Positions 56,960 through 64,000 of a DNA stretch of 64,000 nucleotides are shown here, one piece after another. Both the position numbers and the translations under genes were made by a program. Source of the DNA: Orrella marina (GTDB taxonomy: Bacteria; Pseudomonadota; Gammaproteobacteria; Burkholderiales; Burkholderiaceae_B); contig NZ_CP028901.1 of NCBI RefSeq assembly GCF_003058465.1, positions 310,001 through 374,000 on the forward strand. The letters are read 5' to 3'. Every line of letters starts with the position of its first letter. Within the stretch, counting starts at the first letter, position 1. The notes under the pieces are model-generated. The model searched no databases. It was given only the letters and a program-made list of their open reading frames with translations, and had not been told where the DNA came from.

Positions 56960-57517
56960 ATGGGCAAACGAGCAGTGATCGCAGTTGATATCCAGAATGA
57001 GTATTTTCCGGGGGGCAAGCTCGAACTGGTTGGTATCAGTAAAGCAAGTGACAATGCAGCGCGGGTGCTCGATCATGCCCGACAAACAGGTGATCTGGTG
57101 ATCCATGTGCGGCATGAGGCCCAGACTCCCGATGCTCCCGTGTTCACCCCAGGCTCAGATGGCGTCAAGATTCATTCTTGTGTTCAACCACTGAACGATG
57201 AAACCGTTATCGTCAAGAGCTATCCCAACTCGTTTCGCAACACCGCGTTGCAGGATATCCTGCAAAAGGAAGGTGTGACCGATGTCGTGCTTGTGGGGGC
57301 GATGAGCCACATGTGCATTGATGCCACTGCCCGCGCTTCGGCAGATCTGGGGTATCAGACAACCGTCGTTCATGATGCTTGCGCAACCCGGGATCTGGAG
57401 TTTAACGGTCAGACCGTACCTGCAGCGCAAGCCCACGCGACACTGATGGCCGCTCTGGCATTCGCATACGGCAAAGTTTTGTCTGCAGAGGAATATCTGG
57501 GTACAGTGCGTACTTGA
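56960..57517 (+). CDS. Isochorismatase-family cysteine hydrolase
   Basis: The 185-residue protein belongs to the isochorismatase-like hydrolases, which include nicotinamidases and biuret or N-carbamoyl hydrolases. The triad is visible as Asp in VIAVDIQNEYFPGG, Lys in VIVKSYPN and Cys in AMSHMCIDATARA. ATG 56960 is chosen over ATG 56936 because it follows an AGGGAGCAGG stretch and begins MGKRAVIAVD. The substrate cannot be named. The six-G run 57010-57015 keeps frame. Confidence 0.88.
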   Translation: MGKRAVIAVDIQNEYFPGGKLELVGISKASDNAARVLDHARQTGDLVIHVRHEAQTPDAPVFTPGSDGVKIHSCVQPLNDETVIVKSYPNSFRNTALQDILQKEGVTDVVLVGAMSHMCIDATARASADLGYQTTVVHDACATRDLEFNGQTVPAAQAHATLMAALAFAYGKVLSAEEYLGTVRT

Positions 57518-57537
57518 TCTGTACAAAGAGACGTTTG

Positions 57538-57579
57538 CCCGGACGGTTGTCTGCGTGTTAATCAGACTGCCGGTCCGGG
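57538..57579. terminator. Long imperfect hairpin between convergent genes
   Basis: CCCGGAC (57538-57544) pairs with GTCCGGG (57573-57579), and the inner GGTTGTCTG/CAGACTGCC arms extend it. No T run is present on either side. It lies between the isochorismatase-family gene and yggX, which converge. Confidence 0.5.
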
Positions 57580-57609
57580 GGCGGGCTGGTTACTTGCCTG
57601 GCTGGGTGC

Positions 57610-57882
57610 TCAGGCACTCGGGGGAACGAAGCCTTGTGCTTCAACGTCCCTGTCTTCAAACAAGAATTGTTCCATCTGCTCTTTCAAGTACTTGCGCGCC
57701 CTTGCATCGGCCAGGTTGAGCCGGTTCTCGTTGACCAGGCGCGTCTGAATATCGACCCATTGTTGCCAGGCTTCCCTGGATATGCTCTGCCAGATTCTGG
57801 TGCCAATCTCACCAGGATAGGGTGGGTAGTCGAGCCCCTCGGCCTCTTTTTTGAGTTTGATGCACTGGACCATTCTGCTCAT
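57610..57882 (-). CDS. yggX: Probable Fe(2+)-trafficking protein YggX
   Basis: YggX protects iron-sulfur clusters from oxidation. ATG 57882, behind GAGGAAAG, begins [21 protein letters not shown], with the conserved Cys. The 90-residue length and [22 protein letters not shown] core are typical. It lies downstream of argA on the same strand, 209 bases away. Confidence 0.95.
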   Translation of the reverse strand: MSRMVQCIKLKKEAEGLDYPPYPGEIGTRIWQSISREAWQQWVDIQTRLVNENRLNLADARARKYLKEQMEQFLFEDRDVEAQGFVPPSA

Positions 57883-58091
57883 GGCTAAACTTTCCTCTCG
57901 TATGGATTGTGTAAGACAGACTGAATTGTAGACTCCGACCCCAGTGCTTCCTGCAATGAACCCTTGCGCTACCAAGGAATGGTTCGGGGCCCGCGCCGAC
58001 TTCTTGTTGCGATGGCAAGGTATTGTCCATACACAGTTTCTTGCTCACTCACTCAGCACATCGCGGGTGCTGCAAATCGGATCGTGCCTGA

Positions 58092-59489
58092 TCAGAGACG
58101 CTTGAAAAAAACCAGACTGTTGCGCTGCCGGTTGTAGGCTGACTGCCTTTCTTTTGGCAGATCAGAGACGCCACCCTGTACAAACCCCCGTTTGATGAAC
58201 CAGTGTGCCGTGCGTGTGGTCAGGACAAACAGTCGTTTTGCTCCCTGCGCTCTTGCTCTGGCTTCCATGTGACGCAGCAGCAGGTCGCCTTCTCCTGTAC
58301 CTTGCCATTCCGGGTGCACGATCAGGCAGGCCATTTCGGCCATCTTGTCGGCCGGATAGTCGTTGAGCGTTGCGCATCCGAAAATCACGCCATCGTGTTC
58401 GAGTACGGAGAAGTTTTCGACTTCTCTTTCAATTGTTGCGCGGCCGCGAGGCACCAGTGTACCGTCTTGTTCCAGCGGTTCGATCAACCTGAGGATGGCG
58501 CCCACGTCATCAATTGTTGCGGATCGCAGATCATCAAGGGTGTCTTCCACCACCATGGTTCCCACACCATCGTGCGTGAAAATCTCCAGTAGCACGACGC
58601 CGTCCAGACTAAAGGGGACAACGTGTGCACGCGCCACGCCGCGCTTGACCGCACGCGAGGCGTGCTGCAAGTAAAAAGAGGTTGTTTCGTCAAGCTCACC
58701 CGAGGCAAGCAGTGCGTCGGCATCCAGACGAGCCAGTTCCGTATCTACATTTCCTTCGGAGTCCACCACGCCCGGCGTTTCGGTGATGAAAATCAGTTTC
58801 TCGGCTCTCAGTCCGACTGCGACACTGGTGGCAAGCTCTTCCATGGCCAGGCTGAACGCTTCACCAGTCGGCGAGAACCCAAGCGGAGAGAGCACGACAA
58901 TGGAGCCGCGCTCGATCGCCGCTTTCATCGCGTCGGTGTCGATCTTGCGGACCTGTCCTGTGTGACGATAGTCCACACCATCGATCACCCCTAGCGGTTT
59001 CGCAGTGACAAAGTTGCCTGAGATGACGCGAATCTGGGCGTGCGACATGGGGGTATTGGGCAGCCCCTGACTAAAGGCCGCTTCAATGTCCAGACGGATC
59101 TCGCCTGCTGCTTCTTTTGCGCATTCCAGTGCCGCGGCATCTGTGGGCTGCAATCCACGGCCAAACTGCTGGGTGTAACCTTTGAGTCTGAGTTGCTCGT
59201 TGACCTGTGGGCGAGAACCATGCACCAGTACCAGGCGAATACCGAGCGCTGACAGCAGGGACAGGTCCTGAACCAGCGCATTGAGTGCATTGGCCTGGAT
59301 CAACTCACCACCGAAAGCCACAACGAAAGTCTTGCCCCGGAACGCGTGGACGTAGGGCGCCACCTCCCTGAACCAGCGAACGAACTGAGGGGCCGAGTGT
59401 TCGGCTGCCTCGAGCGCCGATACTGTTTCGACGTCTGGTTCGGACGGTGTGTCCACACCGCTCGGGTTGGGTTCTGTGGTGTCGGTCAT
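58092..59489 (-). CDS. argA: Amino-acid N-acetyltransferase (N-acetylglutamate synthase) ArgA
   Basis: ArgA acetylates glutamate in the first step of arginine synthesis. The 465-residue protein has an amino-acid-kinase-like domain (TFVVAFGGELI; LVLVHGSRPQVN) and a C-terminal GNAT acetyltransferase domain (IVHPEWQGTGEGDLLLRHME). ATG 59489 is the conserved start but has no Shine-Dalgarno sequence; the bases just before it read CCTCCTTC, the same sense as the anti-Shine-Dalgarno. hrpA diverges from it. Confidence 0.93.
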   Translation of the reverse strand: MTDTTEPNPSGVDTPSEPDVETVSALEAAEHSAPQFVRWFREVAPYVHAFRGKTFVVAFGGELIQANALNALVQDLSLLSALGIRLVLVHGSRPQVNEQLRLKGYTQQFGRGLQPTDAAALECAKEAAGEIRLDIEAAFSQGLPNTPMSHAQIRVISGNFVTAKPLGVIDGVDYRHTGQVRKIDTDAMKAAIERGSIVVLSPLGFSPTGEAFSLAMEELATSVAVGLRAEKLIFITETPGVVDSEGNVDTELARLDADALLASGELDETTSFYLQHASRAVKRGVARAHVVPFSLDGVVLLEIFTHDGVGTMVVEDTLDDLRSATIDDVGAILRLIEPLEQDGTLVPRGRATIEREVENFSVLEHDGVIFGCATLNDYPADKMAEMACLIVHPEWQGTGEGDLLLRHMEARARAQGAKRLFVLTTRTAHWFIKRGFVQGGVSDLPKERQSAYNRQRNSLVFFKRL

Positions 59490-59528
59490 GAAGGAGGGAC
59501 TCTGGATTAAAAGGGTAACCCTGGATTT

Positions 59529-59534
59529 TATAAT
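59529..59534 (+). promoter_or_regulatory. Candidate -10 element upstream of hrpA
   Basis: A perfect TATAAT lies between divergent argA and hrpA. No good -35 hexamer is at the right distance on the plus strand. The overlapping minus-strand sequence (TTATAAAA) could serve argA. Confidence 0.35.
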
Positions 59535-59647
59535 GAGTTTGTAACAGCGGTTACTTCTTGTGCGGTCACGCACCCTGTTTTTGTCTGTCGGGTGGTGTTA
59601 CGCCTGATGTTTTCAGTATTTTGCTCACACACATTTCGGTCGTTTCA

Positions 59648-62600
59648 TTGGAATCTACACATCTGTCCCAGCCTGCAAGTGTTTCGCCCTCAAGGACGTT
59701 GCCTGACATCAAGTTTGCGGCTGACCTGCCCGTCAGTGCCAACCGCAAGGAAATTGAAGAGGCGATTGCGGCTCATCAGGTCATCATCGTCAGCGGCGAA
59801 ACAGGTTCCGGTAAAACCACACAGTTACCGAAGATATGTCTAGCCATGGGAAGGGGGCTAGACAAGATGATCGCGCACACGCAGCCCAGACGACTGGCTG
59901 CGACGTCAGTGGCGCGCAGGATTGCACAGGAGCTTGATACCCCCCTCGGAGAATGGGTGGGCTACCAGATCCGGTTTCAGGAGCGTAGCCAGAAGACCAC
60001 GGCGATCAAACTTATGACCGACGGAGTGCTGCTTGCCCAGACACAGCGTGATCCCTTGCTCAGGCGCTATGACACGATCATCATTGATGAGGCGCATGAG
60101 CGCAGTCTGAACATTGACTTCTTGCTGGGGTACTTGCGTCAGCTGCTTCCGAAGCGACCGGATCTGAAGGTCATCATCACCTCTGCCACGATCGATGCGA
60201 AGCGGTTCGCGGAGCACTTTGCGAGCCAGAATGGGACGCTGGCGCCAGTCATCGAAGTCACCGGACGTCTTTATCCGGTCGAGGTTCGCTATCGTCCGCT
60301 GTCGAGAGTGCGTGTGGATGGTGATTCAGCGACAGACTCGCAGTCAGGTGCCAGTGCAGACGGCCCAGGTCGAGGCGATTCCAGTGCGTATGATGCAGAC
60401 GACGAGTCGCGAGAGTTAAGCGATGCGATTGTTGATGCCGTTGACGAGTGCGCCCGGCAAGGAGAGGGCGACATTCTGGTGTTCCTGCCGGGCGAGCGTG
60501 AAATCCGCGAAGCGGGCGAGGCACTGCGCAAGCATCACCCGCCCAGCACGCAGATTCTGCCGCTCTTTGCCAGACTGTCGCAGAACGAGCAAGAACAGAT
60601 ATTTCGTCCGACTACCAGTGCCCGCCGGGTTGTGCTTGCTACCAATGTGGCAGAGACCTCCTTGACGGTCCCTGGTATACGATTCGTGATTGACAGTGGT
60701 CTTGCCCGTATCAAGCGCTATTCCCTGCGACAAAAGGTCGAGCAACTCGGCGTGGAGCCGATCAGCCGTGCCGCAGCAAACCAGCGTGCAGGTCGGTGCG
60801 GGCGTCTCGGTCCAGGCATCTGTATCCGGTTATACGATGAGCAGACATTTCAGAGAAGGCGTGAGTTTTCCGAGCCTGAGATCCTTCGATCCTCTCTGGC
60901 GGGTGTCATTCTCAGGATGAAGTCGTTGCGGCTGGACGACATCGAGAGCTTTCCGTTTGTGGATACGCCATCAGGCAGAGCCATTGCCGATGGCTATCAG
61001 ACTTTACAGGAACTCGGTGCTTTGCAGACCGATGATGGTCGGCATACGCGCAACCAGCTGACGGCGATCGGCAAGACGCTCGCCAAAATGCCACTCGATC
61101 CCAGAGTTGGACGTATGTTACTGGCTGCACGGGACCAGCAGTGCCTGCACGAGATGCTGATCATCGCCTCGGCGCTTGCCGTCCAGGACCCGAGAGAGCG
61201 CCCAACGCAGTCTCGTGAAGCGGCCCAGCAGGCGCATGCGCCGTTCAATGACAAGCAGTCCGAGTTTCTCGGGTGGATCAAACTGTGGAACTGGTATCAC
61301 GAGCAAGTTGCTCACAAGGCCTCCCAGCGCAAGCTTGCGGCACAGATGCGCAAGCAGTTCCTGTCGGTTTCAAGGTTGCGAGAATGGCACGACGTACATG
61401 GACAGCTCGCTGCACTGGTCGGGGAGCAGGGCTGGCGGGTGAACCAGACCGAGGCGACCTATGAGCAGATCCATAGTGCCTTGCTCAGTGGCCTGCTTGG
61501 CAATATCGGTCTGAAGTCCGATGAGGCATCGGTTTACAGTGGCGTGCGGGATATCCGTTTCTGGATCCATCCCGGGTCGAATCTGGTTCGACGCGCCGGC
61601 AAGTGGGTGATCGCGGCCGAGCTGGTTCAGACCAGCAAGCTGTATGCCCGGTGTATTGCAAAGATCGAACCCGTCTGGATTGAGCGCGTCGCCGGACACT
61701 TGCTGCAGCGAAGCTGGGGAGATCCATCCTGGGATGCGCGCAGAGGGCAGGTTGTTGCCCATGAGCGCGCTTCACTGTATGGATTGCCTATCTACAGTGG
61801 ACGCAGGGTGCATTATGGCAAGATCAATCCAGAGGCGTCCCGCGAAGTCTTTATCCGGGAGGCATTGGTACCGGGCGAGCTGGGGCTGGATTTTGAGTTC
61901 CTGGCACATAACCGCAAGCTAATCCGGCAGATCGAGCAGCTCGAGCACCGTAGCAGACGTCCCGACATTCTGGTCGATGACGAACTGATCGCGAAGTTCT
62001 ACGATCGTCTGCTGCCGCAGGATATCTGTCAGACTGCAACGTTCAGGCACTGGTTCGGCCGTCTGCCCAAAGAAGACTCCCGCAAGTGGCTGCTCTCCCG
62101 GGATGATCTGATGCAGCACGAAGCCGCAGGCATCACCACCGATGTATTCCCCAAGTCGATTGACTGGCAAGGTACCCGGTTGCGTCTGGACTATCACTTC
62201 GAACCAGGTTCCCCAAAAGATGGTGTGACGCTGACAGTGCCGCTGATGCTGCTGAACCAGATTCAGTCTTCCCGCTGGGAGTGGCTGGTGCCGGGGATGC
62301 TCAAGGAGAAGGTCCAGTGGCTGGTGAAGTCGCTTCCGCAGCGCCTGCGCAAGCACTGCGTTCCGGTGCCCGACTACGCCGCGGCTTTTTATGATCGCTG
62401 GTTTGACCGGCTCGACGATCCGGGTATCAGTCTGATACAGGCCATCATTGACGATATGAATAGCCAGTTTCGTGTCAGGGTGCAGGCGTCAGAATTCCGG
62501 GCTGACACATTGCCTGCGCATCTGTTCATGATCTTCAAAGTTGTTGATCAGGACGGGCGGATGCTGCGTGCGGGACGGAATCTGTCACAGATCCGCTCCG

Positions 62601-63532
62601 AGCTCAGTGAGCAGGCGCAGCAGACGTTTCAGGAAATGGCGGCTGCAGGCGACGCCGTCCAGGCAAATTTGCCTGCTGAGCAGATCACTGACTGGGCATT
62701 TGGCGAGCTGCCTGAAATCATGGAAATCCGGCGTGGCCGCAACAGTGTGATTGGGTACCCGGCGCTGGTTGACGAGGGGAGTCACTGCCGGATCGATGTG
62801 TTTGATGATCCCCAGCAGGCGCAGCGAGTGCATCGCGACGGACTGATCCGTTTGCTCAGACTGTCACTCAAGGACCGAGTCAAGTATCTGGAGAAGAATA
62901 TTCCGCAGGCCCTCAGGCTGGGCGTGCTGTACATGCCTCTGGGGACCTGGGAGTCGTTGCGGGACCAGATTGTTGATGTGGCGCTTGAGCGCAGTGCGTT
63001 CGGGCAAGGCGTGCCGGACAAACAGCAGGATTTTGAGCAGGCGTGTGCACACGCCAGGGAACGCGTTGGTCTGCTTGCCCAGGAGATCGCCCGTCTGGTA
63101 CTTGAAATTCTGGAGTTGCTGGCATCGATTCACAAGAAATTACCCGCATTCAAACCATATGCACAGGCGCACCGGGATATCGAGTCTCAACTTGCACAAC
63201 TGGTCGGCCCACGGTTTGTTCGCGAGACGCCTTATGACAATCTGATTCATCTGCCGCGGTATTTGCAGGCGGTGCTGGTGCGTCTGGACGGGATGCGAAA
63301 CGACCCGCAGCGGGATCAGACCAAGATGGGTGAGATGGCGCCGTTGATTGCAAACTATCAACGTGCCCGGCAGGCGATGCAGTCCCAGGGCCATTCCCAG
63401 GACCCTGGGCTGGAATCGTTCGGATGGATGCTTCAGGAGTTACGGGTTGCACTGTTTGCACAGCGCCTGCGCACTCCTGCGCCCGTCTCGGTCAAGCGAC
63501 TGCACAAAGCATGGGAGGCACTGCAGCGCTGA
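59648..63532 (+). CDS. hrpA: ATP-dependent RNA helicase HrpA
   Basis: HrpA is a DEAH-box helicase implicated in mRNA processing and rescue of stalled ribosomes. The roughly 1294-residue protein has Walker A GETGSGKTTQLPK near residue 51, IIDEAHERS near 147, SATIDAKRFAEHF, QRAGRCGRLGPG and the large C-terminal DUF3418-type region. The start is uncertain: the frame is open from TTG 59558, no ATG is available, and the extra 30 residues (Cys-rich, unlike the family) suggest TTG 59648. A poorly conserved acidic insertion occurs near residues 225-255. Confidence 0.93.
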   Translation: MESTHLSQPASVSPSRTLPDIKFAADLPVSANRKEIEEAIAAHQVIIVSGETGSGKTTQLPKICLAMGRGLDKMIAHTQPRRLAATSVARRIAQELDTPLGEWVGYQIRFQERSQKTTAIKLMTDGVLLAQTQRDPLLRRYDTIIIDEAHERSLNIDFLLGYLRQLLPKRPDLKVIITSATIDAKRFAEHFASQNGTLAPVIEVTGRLYPVEVRYRPLSRVRVDGDSATDSQSGASADGPGRGDSSAYDADDESRELSDAIVDAVDECARQGEGDILVFLPGEREIREAGEALRKHHPPSTQILPLFARLSQNEQEQIFRPTTSARRVVLATNVAETSLTVPGIRFVIDSGLARIKRYSLRQKVEQLGVEPISRAAANQRAGRCGRLGPGICIRLYDEQTFQRRREFSEPEILRSSLAGVILRMKSLRLDDIESFPFVDTPSGRAIADGYQTLQELGALQTDDGRHTRNQLTAIGKTLAKMPLDPRVGRMLLAARDQQCLHEMLIIASALAVQDPRERPTQSREAAQQAHAPFNDKQSEFLGWIKLWNWYHEQVAHKASQRKLAAQMRKQFLSVSRLREWHDVHGQLAALVGEQGWRVNQTEATYEQIHSALLSGLLGNIGLKSDEASVYSGVRDIRFWIHPGSNLVRRAGKWVIAAELVQTSKLYARCIAKIEPVWIERVAGHLLQRSWGDPSWDARRGQVVAHERASLYGLPIYSGRRVHYGKINPEASREVFIREALVPGELGLDFEFLAHNRKLIRQIEQLEHRSRRPDILVDDELIAKFYDRLLPQDICQTATFRHWFGRLPKEDSRKWLLSRDDLMQHEAAGITTDVFPKSIDWQGTRLRLDYHFEPGSPKDGVTLTVPLMLLNQIQSSRWEWLVPGMLKEKVQWLVKSLPQRLRKHCVPVPDYAAAFYDRWFDRLDDPGISLIQAIIDDMNSQFRVRVQASEFRADTLPAHLFMIFKVVDQDGRMLRAGRNLSQIRSELSEQAQQTFQEMAAAGDAVQANLPAEQITDWAFGELPEIMEIRRGRNSVIGYPALVDEGSHCRIDVFDDPQQAQRVHRDGLIRLLRLSLKDRVKYLEKNIPQALRLGVLYMPLGTWESLRDQIVDVALERSAFGQGVPDKQQDFEQACAHARERVGLLAQEIARLVLEILELLASIHKKLPAFKPYAQAHRDIESQLAQLVGPRFVRETPYDNLIHLPRYLQAVLVRLDGMRNDPQRDQTKMGEMAPLIANYQRARQAMQSQGHSQDPGLESFGWMLQELRVALFAQRLRTPAPVSVKRLHKAWEALQR

Positions 63533-63553
63533 TCAGCAAAAGTCGCCTGATCA
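63530..63553 (+). terminator. Weak hairpin at the end of hrpA
   Basis: TGATCAG, which includes the hrpA stop, pairs with CTGATCA (63547-63553) around a ten-base loop. No T run follows, and the call rests on position only. Confidence 0.3.
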
Positions 63554-63665
63554 ATTACCCTGCACCCATTTGCCCCTCTCCTCAGAGCGCCCAAGCGCCA
63601 GGAGAAAGGGGTGGACCAGGGGCAGGCAAGAGCGCAAAAGGATGCGTGCAAACGATGCGGTCAAA

Positions 63666-64000
63666 TCAGATTGCAAGGAATAGCAGAATGGCCAGGACGA
63701 TCAGGGCAACTTTGGTTGCCTTGTAGAGCGGGCGGTTGGCTGCCTTGAAGGCTTTCCGCTTCTGGTCGATGACCCAGTGCCAGTGAGTCAGTCGGTTGAT
63801 GAATCCGGTCTGATCCGAGTCGGCATTAGGGGAACTGGCTGCGGACATGAAAATCCGCCCGAACCAGTAGTTGACTTTTTCAGCCCAGCGCCAGATCAAT
63901 GGTCTCTCGATGTCACAAAACAGGATGATGCGGTTGGTTTCAGACTTGTTGTACGCATCGTGCACGTAGGTCTCGTCAAAAATCACCCCTTCACCGTCAT
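63666..64000 (-). CDS. Aspartyl/asparaginyl beta-hydroxylase (LpxO-like), C-terminal part
   Basis: The frame is open to the window edge, so the 5' part lies outside. The visible 111 residues include EGVIFDETYVHDAYNKSE and NRIILFCDIERPLIWRWAE, the iron-binding His region and family signature of Fe(II)/2-oxoglutarate hydroxylases, and end in a single hydrophobic helix (TKVALIVLAILLFLAI). LpxO hydroxylates an acyl chain of lipid A; that specific role is inferred from similarity and the C-terminal membrane helix. Confidence 0.8.
   Translation of the reverse strand, partial: DGEGVIFDETYVHDAYNKSETNRIILFCDIERPLIWRWAEKVNYWFGRIFMSAASSPNADSDQTGFINRLTHWHWVIDQKRKAFKAANRPLYKATKVALIVLAILLFLAI

Noticed and set aside
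59558..59647. Upstream extension of hrpA from TTG 59558
   Set aside because: The 30 added residues are Cys-rich and unlike HrpA N-termini; no ribosome-binding site supports it, though it is not excluded.

Overview
The window looks like chromosome of a betaproteobacterium of the order Burkholderiales, most likely family Alcaligenaceae. The gene orders rluB-rimP-nusA-infB-rbfA-truB-typA, xseB-ispA-dxs beside a Rieske oxygenase gene, rpsF-priB-rpsR-rplI-dnaB, alaC-hom-thrC, alr-radA and argA-yggX next to hrpA match what I know of Bordetella and its relatives. The genus cannot be decided from sequence alone. Coding density is high, and I found no rRNA, tRNA or CRISPR array.

Layout. 1-9.5 kb: the 3' end of rluB, then a translation-factor and ribosome-maturation cluster (rimP, nusA, infB, rbfA, truB, typA) preceded by an attenuator-like terminator. 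9.6-12.9 kb: an accessory islet with an orphan AAA+ ATPase gene, which seems to start at CTG, and an intact IS3-family element. 12.9-24.6 kb: gabD, a LOG-family gene divergent from polA, htpX, a Rieske oxygenase gene, and xseB-ispA-dxs, which supply farnesyl diphosphate. 24.7-28.2 kb: the S6/PriB/S18/L9 operon and dnaB. 28.4-33.1 kb (minus strand): pdxA, a PIN-PhoH gene broken in two, bcp and an Mth938-domain gene. 33.8-38.2 kb: alaC-hom-thrC-crcB. 38.2-41.5 kb (minus strand): hpnC-hpnD-hpnE for squalene. 42-54.6 kb: alr, radA, a YbbP-like permease, kdkA, the potFGHI polyamine importer, a Spx/ArsC-like gene and rmuC. 55-64 kb: rpiA, phoU, an isochorismatase-family hydrolase, yggX, argA, hrpA and the 3' part of an LpxO-like hydroxylase.

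Functional links. dxs and ispA make isoprenoid precursors that hpnCDE could convert to squalene, although no squalene-hopene cyclase lies in the window. alaC, hom and thrC belong to aspartate-family and alanine metabolism and appear co-transcribed. potFGHI is a complete putrescine-type ABC importer.

Most unusual signals. (1) Four conserved genes (PIN-phoH, alaC, alr, kdkA) are each out of frame by exactly one missing G within a G run, while other runs of six or seven in the window keep frame. This is either a systematic homopolymer artefact or real run-length variation. (2) The orphan ATPase seems to begin at CTG behind a good Shine-Dalgarno sequence. (3) The IS element carries a canonical A6G frameshift site and a perfect 32-bp palindrome inside orfA. 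(4) The LOG gene and polA diverge from overlapping start codons. (5) Nine- and ten-base tandem repeats recur in coding and non-coding DNA. No clearly new multi-gene system was found; the ATPase islet is the best candidate for unknown biology.
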